This document shows, in pieces, positions 1 through 6,335 of a DNA stretch of 12,316 nucleotides. Location of the stretch: contig CABRYP010000045.1 of the NCBI GenBank assembly GCA_902475245.1, forward strand, positions 1 to 12,316, written 5' to 3'. Numbering within the stretch: the first letter of the stretch is position 1; every line of letters starts with the position of its first letter. The notes beneath the pieces are model-generated. The model did no database searches. It was not told the DNA's origin and worked only from the letters and a program-made list of their open reading frames with translations. This DNA is from an uncultured Collinsella sp. (GTDB lineage Bacteria; Actinomycetota; Coriobacteriia; Coriobacteriales; Coriobacteriaceae). Made by a program: the position numbers and the translations under genes.

Positions 1-13
1 GCTTGCATCTCTT

Positions 14-712
14 TTAGGCTGCGCTGGTTTCTTTGTATTCGAAGACTGGTTCTAGGAGGTCTTCGATGTTGCAGTGAAGGGCTTTTGCTATGGCTCTTAC
101 GCTTGTTACCGAAGCTTCATTGATGTTTCTCTGGCGCTGCTCGTACATTTGGATTGAGCGGAGTGACACACCCGATTCGTATGCTAGGTCTTGTTGGGTT
201 TTCTTAAGCTTCTTTCTTGCTAACGCAAGTTTGGTTTGCCTGGACGCTTTTTTCGCCATATCGCAGACGAGGCGAGTCACGCGCTCCTCCGAGGCTTCGT
301 GCCAGGGATAGTACAGACTGCGCAGTGCGTCAAACGGAACGACATGCAGCAGGTCTTCGAAAGACTCCCCTAAACGCCACTGCAGATATGCCAGTATCCA
401 GCCTGTCCAATACTCTGGCGTCTTCTCAAAACGATAGGTGCGATCCGGTATAGATCCGCTCTGATAGCCCGACCTTTCGGCGATAAGCGCGAATAGCTCA
501 ACGCCCGATTTTCCCGATACGACCCATGCGTTGCCACGCTCAAACTCACGGGCTACGCCGCTCAGGCAAAAGAGTTCAGCGACCTCGGACCCTTCCGCTC
601 CATAGTCGTTCACGGCATAGTCGAAGCAGTCGCCGAGGTTGCTCATTGCATCCTCGAGGTAATAGATGGGATATGTTCTACTCGGTCCACAATTCGTCAA
701 CTCTTGGATCAT
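14..712 (-). CDS. Composite XRE-family helix-turn-helix protein, probable antitoxin/autoregulator
   Basis: The 232-residue protein has three visible parts. Residues 20-80 contain a stretch with the pattern expected of DUF3791-type partners of DUF3990 toxins (YGAEGSEVAELFCLSGV, then a GKSGVELF segment); this is a weak match made by eye. Residues 99-112 (PEYWTGWILAYLQW) form a conserved-looking aromatic block that I associate with HTH proteins next to DUF3990 genes. Residues 161-221 are a clear XRE/HTH_3 domain (TQQDLAYESGVSLRSIQMYEQ, broken here as QQDLA...SIQMYE). The ATG at 712 has a GGGAGGG ribosome site 9 bases upstream. It overlaps the end of the toxin gene by 35 bases, so the two are translationally coupled, toxin first as in HigBA-type modules. 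By inference it neutralises the toxin with its N-terminal part and represses the operon with the HTH by binding the palindromes at 1381-1425. It could instead be only a regulator. Confidence 0.75.
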   Translation of the reverse strand: MIQELTNCGPSRTYPIYYLEDAMSNLGDCFDYAVNDYGAEGSEVAELFCLSGVAREFERGNAWVVSGKSGVELFALIAERSGYQSGSIPDRTYRFEKTPEYWTGWILAYLQWRLGESFEDLLHVVPFDALRSLYYPWHEASEERVTRLVCDMAKKASRQTKLALARKKLKKTQQDLAYESGVSLRSIQMYEQRQRNINEASVTSVRAIAKALHCNIEDLLEPVFEYKETSAA

Positions 713-1361
713 CTAAATCAACCCTCCCTGTCATTAAATCCCTAATGTAGACACCCTCAGAGTCGAATCCATTCACAGTTTCCAGGTACTTGCGCCGCGC
801 GTTCTGTTCTCGCTTAAAGCGCTTGGGATAATACTCAGATCCCAACGCCTGCCTCCATTCGCGGAATCTGATTGCTGAAAACGCACGCTCCCTCATAAGA
901 GCGTATTGGATGCCCAAATCGCCCAAACGCATAATGAGTTGCAGTTGCCTAAGCGAGATCATGCCGTTAACGAACTGTCTTGCAAACGAAAAGTAGGAAT
1001 CGTCGGCGCGATAACCTCGAATTACGTCATAGGGAGAAATATCAATCAGGCAGTTATCCAGCAGATAGCGAAGTCCTTCGCGCGCCAGCGGTGTCGAAAC
1101 ATTGAACTCCCTATTGTTAGCCAAAATCGCAAGCCAATTGAGAATTGAAAACTCCCCGGACTCCAAATCCAAGACCGCAAGACCATCCATATCGAGCTCA
1201 TATCGATTCGCGATACCATCGGACTCGGTCCGACATGCCCACTCCATTGCCATTTCCTCATGTGGCGTGCAATAAAACCCACACCCATAGTCATTGAATT
1301 GTCTGCATTTACCCAACGACGGATGCTCGACAACAACCTCCGACCCGTGCCAAAGCTCCAT
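678..1361 (-). CDS. DUF3990 family protein, ADP-ribosyltransferase-like probable toxin
   Basis: The 227-residue protein matches the DUF3990 pattern, a family in the ADP-ribosyltransferase-like fold group. Visible features are an N-terminal LWHGS (residues 3-7, the H-G-S/T strand that holds nicotinamide in H-Y-E type transferases), YGCGFYCTPHEEMAMEWA (25-42, the G-x-G-x-Y-x-T block), GYRADDSYFSFA (116-127), which is characteristic of DUF3990, and LGDLGIQYALMRERAF (146-161), where Q152 is in the usual third-motif position. There is no signal peptide or membrane segment, so it is cytoplasmic. A longer TTG-initiated frame begins at 1373, but ATG 1361 is preferred because GGAGG (1367-1371) lies 5 bases upstream. 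The linked HTH gene overlaps it downstream. The target and NAD+-dependent activity are inferred from the fold family only. It may act as a TA toxin or as an abortive-infection effector. Confidence 0.8.
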   Translation of the reverse strand: MELWHGSEVVVEHPSLGKCRQFNDYGCGFYCTPHEEMAMEWACRTESDGIANRYELDMDGLAVLDLESGEFSILNWLAILANNREFNVSTPLAREGLRYLLDNCLIDISPYDVIRGYRADDSYFSFARQFVNGMISLRQLQLIMRLGDLGIQYALMRERAFSAIRFREWRQALGSEYYPKRFKREQNARRKYLETVNGFDSEGVYIRDLMTGRVDLDDPRVDELWTE

Positions 1362-1375
1362 ATCGACCTCCAAAC

Positions 1376-1426
1376 AAAAATATCACCCCAGTGATAGTGT
1401 ACCAACAACTATCACTGGGGTGATAT
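1376..1426 (-). terminator. Rho-independent terminator after mtnN-engB
   Basis: Read on the minus strand, a perfect 19-base stem (arms 1408-1426 and 1380-1398) with a 9-base loop is followed directly by TTTTTG (1376-1380 and onward). It begins 36 bases after the engB stop codon and is the clearest intrinsic terminator in the window. It coincides with the operator pair and ends only 4 bases before the GGAGG site of the toxin gene. Confidence 0.7.
1381..1425. promoter_or_regulatory. Paired palindromic operators in front of the toxin-antitoxin operon
   Basis: Two 16-base palindromes, TATCACCCCAGTGATA (1381-1396) and TATCACTGGGGTGATA (1410-1425), each have TATCAC/GTGATA half-sites around a 4-base spacer. 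They are exact reverse complements of each other, and their centres lie 29 bases apart. Placement directly before the toxin ribosome site fits binding by the HTH protein encoded in the operon. A possible minus-strand promoter just upstream is TTGGCA, 16 bases, TATCTA, but it is weak. That the HTH protein binds here is inference. Confidence 0.6.
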
Positions 1427-1462
1427 AGATAGATGCAAACTATTGCCTGCCAAGAGCCCTTA

Positions 1463-2053
1463 CTAGAGGCAAGCCTCGGCGATGCGCTTTTTGAGTTCGT
1501 CGATGCCGGTGCCGGTCTGGGAGCTTGTGATGATTACGTTTTCGGCCGGGATGTTGAGCTGCTTTTTGATAGCTGCTGCCTGGCGAGCCTGCTGGGTGCG
1601 GCTGAGCTTGTCGGCCTTGGTGAGGCAGACGATAAAGTTGAACTCGTTGCCCTGCAGATAGTCGATCATGTCATGGTCGAGCTTGCTCGGGTCGTGACGA
1701 ATATCCACCAGCGAAACGACCAGGTTAAAGCTGCGCTCGGAGTCAAAGAAGTCGCCGATAAGTTCTGCCCAGCGGTCACGCTCGGCCTTGGAACGACGGG
1801 CGAAGCCATAGCCCGGCAGGTCAACGAAGTGCACATCGTCGGCCTCGAAGAAGTTGATGTTGCTCGTCTTGCCCGGTGTGCTCGAAACCTTCACCAGGTT
1901 CTTGCGGCCAAAGAGTTTGTTCATGATCGACGACTTGCCCACGTTGGAGCGGCCGACGAAGCTCACCTCGGGGCAGGTGGACTCGGGGATCTGCGAGACC
2001 TTGCCATAGCTGGCGACGAACTTGGCAAGCTGGTAGTTAATGGAATCGGCCAT
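1463..2053 (-). CDS. engB: Ribosome biogenesis GTP-binding protein EngB (YihA/YsxC)
   Basis: This 196-residue TRAFAC-class GTPase is of normal length for the family, whose members act in assembly of the large ribosomal subunit in the cytoplasm. All G motifs are present: G1 GRSNVGKS (34-41), switch I STPGKT (58-63), G3 DLPGYG (78-83), G4 TKAD (145-148) and G5 SSQTGTG (177-183). ATG 2053 is chosen because AAGGAG (2059-2064) lies 5 bases upstream. A GTG two codons earlier overlaps that ribosome site and would be a poor start. The gene follows mtnN by 38 bases and is probably co-transcribed with it, ending at the strong terminator at 1376-1426. Confidence 0.95.
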   Translation of the reverse strand: MADSINYQLAKFVASYGKVSQIPESTCPEVSFVGRSNVGKSSIMNKLFGRKNLVKVSSTPGKTSNINFFEADDVHFVDLPGYGFARRSKAERDRWAELIGDFFDSERSFNLVVSLVDIRHDPSKLDHDMIDYLQGNEFNFIVCLTKADKLSRTQQARQAAAIKKQLNIPAENVIITSSQTGTGIDELKKRIAEACL

Positions 2054-2091
2054 GGACACTCCTTGGTCGTAGGTTTTTACAAAAGAGCGCG

Positions 2092-2832
2092 CTAATAGAT
2101 AGCAGCGATACGACTAACGATATCGAGCGTAATGCCACTCGCGGTACGGGCATACTCGAACAGGTCGAACTCGCGGTCGCAAATCGCATCGTACGCCTCG
2201 TCACAATTATCGCTGATAGCGCGCAACACCAGGCAATCGACACCATTTTTAGTTGCGACATGGGCAATCGCCGCGCCCTCCATGCCGACACAATCGGCAT
2301 GCGTCGCCTCGATAGCGTCGTTGCGCATGGCGGCGCCCGTCACAAAACGGTTGCCCGTGGCAATCGTGCCGACCAGGAACTGCTTTGCGCCTTCGTTCGA
2401 GGCGGCTGCATTTGTCGAAGCGTTGACAAAGCCACGCTCAGAAAGCACATCGGCAGCAATATCGACCAGCGCGGGCGTCGAGCAAAACTCCTCGAGCCCC
2501 GGTGCAGACTCGGCGATAAGCGCGGTATCGGTATCCAGATAGCGCAGGCGTTTGCCGATGACCACGTCGTCGATATGGAGCTTGGGATTCAAACCGCCCG
2601 CAATGCCCGAAAACACAACAGCCTGCGGAGCATACTTGCTAATGAGGTGCTGTGCTGCAGCGGCGGCGTTCACCGTGCCCATGCCCGCCGTTGTGGCGAC
2701 AACTGTCAGGCCGTCGAGCCCGCCGGTCACAACGTTCAAGCCTGCCTCCTGTGCCTCGCAAACGTCGCTCAGCTCTTCCTTAATCTGTATGATCTCTTTT
2801 TCGAGTGCACCGATGATCGCTATGGTAGCCAT
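2092..2832 (-). CDS. mtnN: 5'-methylthioadenosine/S-adenosylhomocysteine nucleosidase
   Basis: The 246-residue cytoplasmic enzyme hydrolyses the adenine-ribose bond of methylthioadenosine and S-adenosylhomocysteine. It serves the activated methyl cycle, polyamine by-product salvage and, in some bacteria, AI-2 precursor formation. Diagnostic motifs are GALEKE with the catalytic-side Glu (E11), SGIAGG (75-80), VGMEGAA (182-188, M184 and E185 at the ribose site) and RAISD (204-208, with the general acid Asp208). ATG 2832 is preferred over an upstream in-frame TTG at 2844, because GGGGA precedes it at a workable distance and the family usually starts with the first beta strand MATIAIIGA. It is the first gene of a likely mtnN-engB pair. 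The cysteine-rich stretch near 200-219 is not unusual enough to question the call. Confidence 0.95.
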   Translation of the reverse strand: MATIAIIGALEKEIIQIKEELSDVCEAQEAGLNVVTGGLDGLTVVATTAGMGTVNAAAAAQHLISKYAPQAVVFSGIAGGLNPKLHIDDVVIGKRLRYLDTDTALIAESAPGLEEFCSTPALVDIAADVLSERGFVNASTNAAASNEGAKQFLVGTIATGNRFVTGAAMRNDAIEATHADCVGMEGAAIAHVATKNGVDCLVLRAISDNCDEAYDAICDREFDLFEYARTASGITLDIVSRIAAIY

Positions 2833-2886
2833 GCCATTCCCCAAACCTATACGAAATTCTCAACCACGGTATGGTACCAGCATTTT

Positions 2887-2903
2887 GTTTGACCTCGTCA
2901 AAC
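2887..2903. promoter_or_regulatory. Palindrome before mtnN, possible operator or promoter element
   Basis: GTTTGAC and GTCAAAC form a perfect 7-base inverted repeat around CTC. On the minus strand the first arm contains TTGACG, a fair -35 hexamer, and TACCAT lies 19 bases further on, a rather long spacing. No T-tract follows, so it is a poor terminator for the hydrolase gene upstream. A regulator site for mtnN-engB is possible but unproven. Confidence 0.3.
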
Positions 2904-2910
2904 GAACACG

Positions 2911-4008
2911 TTAGGCCAGCGCAGCTCGGGTATCAAAGAATGTCTTAGCAATCGCAGCCACCAGCTCGCTCGAGCGATCGCTCCATGGCATCGATGTCAT
3001 GATACTCATAATGTAGGTGTCGCCATCGACATCGATGAGGCACGCATCGCATGTCGAATAGCAACCATCCTCGCTAATCCAGCCTGCCTTGTTGCGTACC
3101 AAGGCTTGGTCGTCCGCAATGCCATTACGAATAAACGATCGAGTCGTAGAGGCCAGAAGATCCGATAGCCATTGCGACGTCTCGGTATCACGGCTCAAAT
3201 ACTCGCTCATCTCGCGCCACAATTTGGCCGAGGTGCGCGGGCAATAGGTGGGAAAATCACTCATCGGATCGAGTGCGGTATCGTAATCGATGCCAAGACT
3301 GGCAATCCAATCCTCGTAACCGACACTGTCAAACGCCGCGCGTAACGCAATAAACGAATCGTTGTCCGAATTAACGACCGCGGCATCGATCAGGTCGCGC
3401 ACCGTCTGCCAACCCATGTTGTAGCCACCATAGGTGCCAAGGGAATCATCGAGTGAAACCTGACCCGTCTCGACCAGAGATTCGCAGATGTACAACGCAT
3501 AGAGCGCCTTGTAGCTACTCGCGCCGTAAACCTCGACATCGGGGTTATACGTCACGCCCTTGCCGCTTGACAGGTCGTAGAACACCACGCCCACATCGCC
3601 TAGCTCCTGCGCCCGACTCAGGGCATCCTGGAGCAAGGCAAGGCTCTCATCCTCCAAGGTAGGAGTCTTGTTATCCACCAACGAGAAGGCCTGAACGGTA
3701 TCACCCGAAGGGATATCGTTGAAGTCCGCCTTCGAAAGTCTCGTCTTGAGATCTGCCGACGCTTTGGACTTTGAAACCTTCTCGTTTTGCGTCTGTACCG
3801 TTGACGCATCTGAGTGTGCCATTCGCTCCGACGCGTAGGTTTTGGCGGTAATTCCGAGGATAATAATCGCCAACGTTAGCATCCCAATGGCGGCAATCTT
3901 CGTCACGCGGACGCGAGCGTCGGCAAGGCCACGCGAAGATGTGCCCTTCGTCTCATATCTGCTGCTATGCTGCGGCATATACTCGTCCCGCGATGCGTTA
4001 TTTCGCAC
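2911..4008 (-). CDS. Membrane-anchored serine hydrolase, beta-lactamase class A/DD-peptidase fold
   Basis: The 365-residue protein has a 36-residue basic, Ser/Arg-rich cytoplasmic tail, one hydrophobic segment (about 37-54) with no lipobox, a polar linker (about 60-120) and an extracytoplasmic beta-lactamase-like domain (about 125-362). Active-site elements are SSYK (S164xxK167), SDN (214-216) and KAG (307-309) in place of the usual KTG/KSG. The class A Glu166-type ExxLN motif was not found, so peptidoglycan-directed or unknown serine hydrolase activity is likelier than antibiotic hydrolysis. The start is GTG 4008, with AGGAG (4014-4018) 5 bases upstream. A good promoter lies at 4046-4073. 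The gene ends 78 bases before mtnN with no clear terminator between. The substrate is not known. Confidence 0.8.
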   Translation of the reverse strand: MRNNASRDEYMPQHSSRYETKGTSSRGLADARVRVTKIAAIGMLTLAIIILGITAKTYASERMAHSDASTVQTQNEKVSKSKASADLKTRLSKADFNDIPSGDTVQAFSLVDNKTPTLEDESLALLQDALSRAQELGDVGVVFYDLSSGKGVTYNPDVEVYGASSYKALYALYICESLVETGQVSLDDSLGTYGGYNMGWQTVRDLIDAAVVNSDNDSFIALRAAFDSVGYEDWIASLGIDYDTALDPMSDFPTYCPRTSAKLWREMSEYLSRDTETSQWLSDLLASTTRSFIRNGIADDQALVRNKAGWISEDGCYSTCDACLIDVDGDTYIMSIMTSMPWSDRSSELVAAIAKTFFDTRAALA

Positions 4009-4045
4009 GTGGTCTCCTGACTGCTACCGTTCATATACGAGCAGC

Positions 4046-4073
4046 ATAATACCGAGCAGGCATTTCTTTCCAA
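4046..4073 (-). promoter_or_regulatory. Sigma-70-like promoter of the serine hydrolase gene
   Basis: On the minus strand, TTGGAA (4068-4073) and TATTAT (4046-4051) are separated by 16 bases. TATTAT matches the -10 consensus at five of six positions. The predicted start near 4039 leaves a leader of about 30 bases carrying AGGAG before the GTG start. Confidence 0.5.
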
Positions 4074-4153
4074 AGATATTCAGCGGCGTTTAAGGCGTCT
4101 TTAAAGAAACCACAAGCGTATTTATCCAAATGGCGCGATTCTGTTGCGCATCT

Positions 4154-4233
4154 CCGCCCAAAACGCAGTTGCGGTGGAATAGTTCCTATTTGGGCGGCAT
4201 AAGCCGAAAAACAAGAACTATTCCACCGCAACT
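4154..4233. repeat. Interleaved inverted repeats, possible REP-like intergenic element
   Basis: Two perfect inverted repeats are interleaved. One is CCGCCCAAA (4154-4162) with TTTGGGCGG (4189-4197). The other is the 19-base pair AGTTGCGGTGGAATAGTTC (4167-4185) with its reverse complement (4215-4233). The order is A-B-A'-B'. Neither half is followed by a T-tract at the right distance. It sits in the 316-base gap between pflA and the serine hydrolase gene. Repeat status across the genome cannot be judged from this window. Confidence 0.6.
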
Positions 4234-4265
4234 TGACGGAGCTCTTTGGCAATCAACTTGGTGCC

Positions 4266-4309
4266 CAGGGGCACTCATTTAAGTCTGTCCCCAATGAGTG
4301 CCTTTGGGG
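4266..4309. repeat. Second inverted-repeat cluster downstream of pflA
   Basis: GGCACTCATT (4270-4279) is mirrored by AATGAGTGCC (4293-4302). A competing pair, CCCCAA (4289-4294) with TTGGGG (4304-4309), overlaps it. The larger hairpin extends through CCCA/TGGG, with two G-T wobbles if transcribed in the plus direction and A-C mismatches in the minus direction. It lies 16 bases past the pflA stop, so it could end or protect the pflA transcript, but no T-tract follows. Confidence 0.45.
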
Positions 4310-4324
4310 AGCGAAAATGGCTCG

Positions 4325-5143
4325 CTAGCCGATAGCGTTTTTGAGTTCCGCGCGACGCTTTTTCATGCCCGTCATGACGGCGTTGCGCAGCTCGGGCATG
4401 CGCGCGGTATCCATCTGTGGAACGCCCTCGAGCTTATAGGGAATGCCCAATTGCTCGTACTTGACGACACCCATCGTGTGATACGGCAGCATTTCCAGGC
4501 CCACCACGTTGTGCCATGGAGCGATGAGGCGGCCGAGCGCCTCGCACTCCTCAACCGTATCGGTAATGCCGGGCACCACCACGTGGCGGATAACGACCTT
4601 AATCTTGCGACGGGCAAGCTCATCACCAAACGCCAGAATGCGTGCGGGATCGCAACCGGTCAGCTTTTTATGCTCAACGGGATCGGCATGCTTGATGTCG
4701 AGCAGCACCATGTCGGTCTCGTTGAGAACAGTATCGAACTTCTCGGGATGGTTGGGGTCAAACGCATAGCCGCAGCTGTCGAGGCAGGTATGCACGCGGC
4801 CATCGGGGTTGTTGTGCATTGCACGGAACAGGTCGGCTAAAAACGCGGGCTGCAAGAGCGGCTCGCCGCCGGACACCGTAATACCGCCGCTGCGGTAAAA
4901 CTCATGGTTGCTCTGGAACTCGTCCATCAGGTGCTCGACGGTCACCATGGTGCCGCCGCTAACCGACCAGGTATCGGGGTTGTGGCAATACGCACAGCGC
5001 ATGGGGCAGCCCTGAACAAACACCACAAAGCGGATGCCGGGTCCATCGACCGTTCCCATCGTCTCAATCGAATGTACGCGGCCCAGGGCAAACGCAGAGT
5101 CCTCGGGACGAGCGTCCACACCCTCGAGCGTCATCTCAGCCAT
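4325..5143 (-). CDS. pflA: Pyruvate formate-lyase activating enzyme (radical SAM)
   Basis: The 272-residue cytoplasmic iron-sulfur enzyme uses S-adenosylmethionine to generate the glycyl radical on pyruvate formate-lyase, a key step of anaerobic mixed-acid fermentation. It shows DGPGIR (33-38), the cluster motif CPMRCAYC (C46, C50, C53), SGGEP (91-95), and the full-length TIM-barrel segments ending in VVGLEMLPYHTMG, typical of PflA rather than of the longer ferredoxin-containing activases. An upstream in-frame ATG at 5164 gives 7 more residues. ATG 5143 is chosen because AAGG lies 8 bases before it and the longer version has no good ribosome site. No pflB lies beside it in the window, so its partner must be elsewhere. 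Another glycyl-radical enzyme cannot be excluded as the substrate. Confidence 0.9.
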   Translation of the reverse strand: MAEMTLEGVDARPEDSAFALGRVHSIETMGTVDGPGIRFVVFVQGCPMRCAYCHNPDTWSVSGGTMVTVEHLMDEFQSNHEFYRSGGITVSGGEPLLQPAFLADLFRAMHNNPDGRVHTCLDSCGYAFDPNHPEKFDTVLNETDMVLLDIKHADPVEHKKLTGCDPARILAFGDELARRKIKVVIRHVVVPGITDTVEECEALGRLIAPWHNVVGLEMLPYHTMGVVKYEQLGIPYKLEGVPQMDTARMPELRNAVMTGMKKRRAELKNAIG

Positions 5144-5192
5144 TCCCGCTACCTTGCCTCTCATTGGTTTTAGCTACATAAATGCCAGAATC

Positions 5193-5198
5193 ATTCTA
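5193..5198 (-). promoter_or_regulatory. Possible -10 element of pflA
   Basis: TAGAAT on the minus strand matches the -10 consensus at five of six positions. The hexamer 16 bases upstream, TTTCGC, is a weak -35. It would start transcription about 40 bases before the pflA start codon. No FNR-like TTGAT-N4-ATCAA site was seen. Confidence 0.3.
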
Positions 5199-5264
5199 GC
5201 CCATACGCATGATGGCGAAACGGTTTAGCGGTCAATTGGGTTGTCCTATTTGGCCCTACGCAAG

Positions 5265-5299
5265 AGCGGCGGGAAGGTTATCGCAACCCGCCCGCCGCT
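5265..5299 (-). terminator. GC-rich hairpin after degV, possible terminator
   Basis: AGCGGCGGG (5265-5273) pairs with CCCGCCGCT (5291-5299), with an inner GGTT/AACC stem and a 5-base loop. It lies 31 bases past the degV stop codon, between degV and pflA. The minus-strand sequence after it, TCTTGCG, lacks a real T-tract, so termination may be weak or factor-assisted. Confidence 0.4.
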
Positions 5300-5329
5300 G
5301 AGGCAATAGAAATCGATAGACGCCAGACC

Positions 5330-6184
5330 TTACGCCTTAAGCGTGAGCACCGCACCGAAGGCGGTCGGGCCGCAATGGCTCGAGATGACACCGCCGACCT
5401 GAGTCCAGGTAACGTCCTTAAAGCCCAGGTCGTGCGCATAGACTTCCATGTCGTCGCGCAGCTCCTGGGAAAGGCCTACCGAATACGCCAGGCCAATATG
5501 CGAGTAGTCAATCTCGCCCTTCGCAACCATGTGGTCAATAAAGGCGCGGGCGCACTTGAGCATAGAGCCGCGGAACTTCTTGGTCGCCACGAACTTACCG
5601 CCCGTCACCTCAATGCAGGGCTTAATCTTGAGCAGATGGGCACCGAGGAATGCCACGTTGGATAGACGACCGCCCGCCTTAAGGAAGGCTAGGTCGGTAG
5701 GAACAAAGCCCAGCAGCACACGGTCCATGACGGAATTCGTAAATGCAAAGATTTCGTCGACGGTGGCATCGGGGTGAGCCTCGATGTATTTGGCGGTCTC
5801 GACGGCAACAAGCGACTGGCCCACCGAGACAAAACGCGTGTCCATGGAGTAGACGTAGTCGCGACCCTTGGCGGCAATCTTAGAAGACTGGTGTGAGCAG
5901 GTCGTGGCCTCGGAATACGCAAGGTGCAGAATAGTCGCATCGGGCTGCTCGGCATGGATGCGATCGTACACGTGCGCAAAATCTGCCGGCGCGCAGCCGC
6001 TGGTCTTGGGCATCACGCCAAACTCGTTGCAGCGCGAATAAATCTCGAGCGGATCGATCGAGCCGTCCTCGACGGTCTCGTCACCAATCGTGACATGCAT
6101 AGGTACGCGCACGATACCGTAGCGTTCGCAGAGCTCCGGCGTCACATCCGAACCAGACTCAACCACGATTACGTACTTGCCCAT
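5330..6184 (-). CDS. DegV family fatty-acid-binding protein
   Basis: The 284-residue protein is of normal DegV length. In Gram-positive bacteria, proteins of this family (FakB) bind a fatty acid and present it to the kinase FakA for phosphorylation. Visible family marks are the start MGKYVIVVESGSDVTPE, the lipid-site region MPKTSGCAPADF (58-69), GGRLSNVAFLGAHLLKIKPCIEV in the second domain, and the C-terminal SSHCGPTAFGAVL, with a His-Cys-Gly-Pro sequence where HxGPG is common. The frame is open up to 6295, but the homologous region begins at ATG 6184, or ATG 6190 two codons earlier. Neither has a strong ribosome site (GGG lies 5 bases before 6190). No fakA-like kinase is adjacent. The lipid it binds is unknown. 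Confidence 0.88.
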   Translation of the reverse strand: MGKYVIVVESGSDVTPELCERYGIVRVPMHVTIGDETVEDGSIDPLEIYSRCNEFGVMPKTSGCAPADFAHVYDRIHAEQPDATILHLAYSEATTCSHQSSKIAAKGRDYVYSMDTRFVSVGQSLVAVETAKYIEAHPDATVDEIFAFTNSVMDRVLLGFVPTDLAFLKAGGRLSNVAFLGAHLLKIKPCIEVTGGKFVATKKFRGSMLKCARAFIDHMVAKGEIDYSHIGLAYSVGLSQELRDDMEVYAHDLGFKDVTWTQVGGVISSHCGPTAFGAVLTLKA

Positions 6185-6231
6185 TATCATCACGACCCAT
6201 CTCAACATTGGCTTTTCAACACATGGCACGC

Positions 6232-6308
6232 GCCGCCGCACTGTTGCACAACGGCGGCAGAGCGCCAAAGAGACGCCGCCCCTTGCACACAACAAAGGAC
6301 AGCGTCTC
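6232..6308 (-). promoter_or_regulatory. Structured degV leader with competing hairpins
   Basis: In transcript order, GAGACGC (6302-6308) pairs with GCGTCTC (6270-6276), followed by TTT. GCCGCCG (6252-6258) pairs with CGGCGGC (6232-6238). A third pairing, GGCGGC (6275-6280) with GCCGCC (6253-6258), excludes the second hairpin and cuts into the first. This resembles an attenuator layout, but the U-run is only three bases and no known riboswitch class is recognised. Confidence 0.35.
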
Positions 6309-6335
6309 CCTGGAAAAACTCCGTGCTAATCTGAG

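Noticed and set aside
1381..1425. CRISPR-like repeat
   Set aside because: There are only two units, in inverted orientation, with a 13-base gap; it is an operator/terminator structure and no cas genes are present.
1433..2095. Plus-strand open frame (220 codons) opposite engB
   Set aside because: It mirrors engB fully and has no recognisable domain; long antisense frames are expected in GC-rich genes.
4154..4233. A stable H-type RNA pseudoknot
   Set aside because: The linker of 4 bases cannot span a 19-base stem, so both helices cannot form completely together.
5265..5299. GC-rich hairpin as a confident intrinsic terminator
   Set aside because: The stem is good but no T-tract follows on either strand, so it is listed only as a possible terminator.
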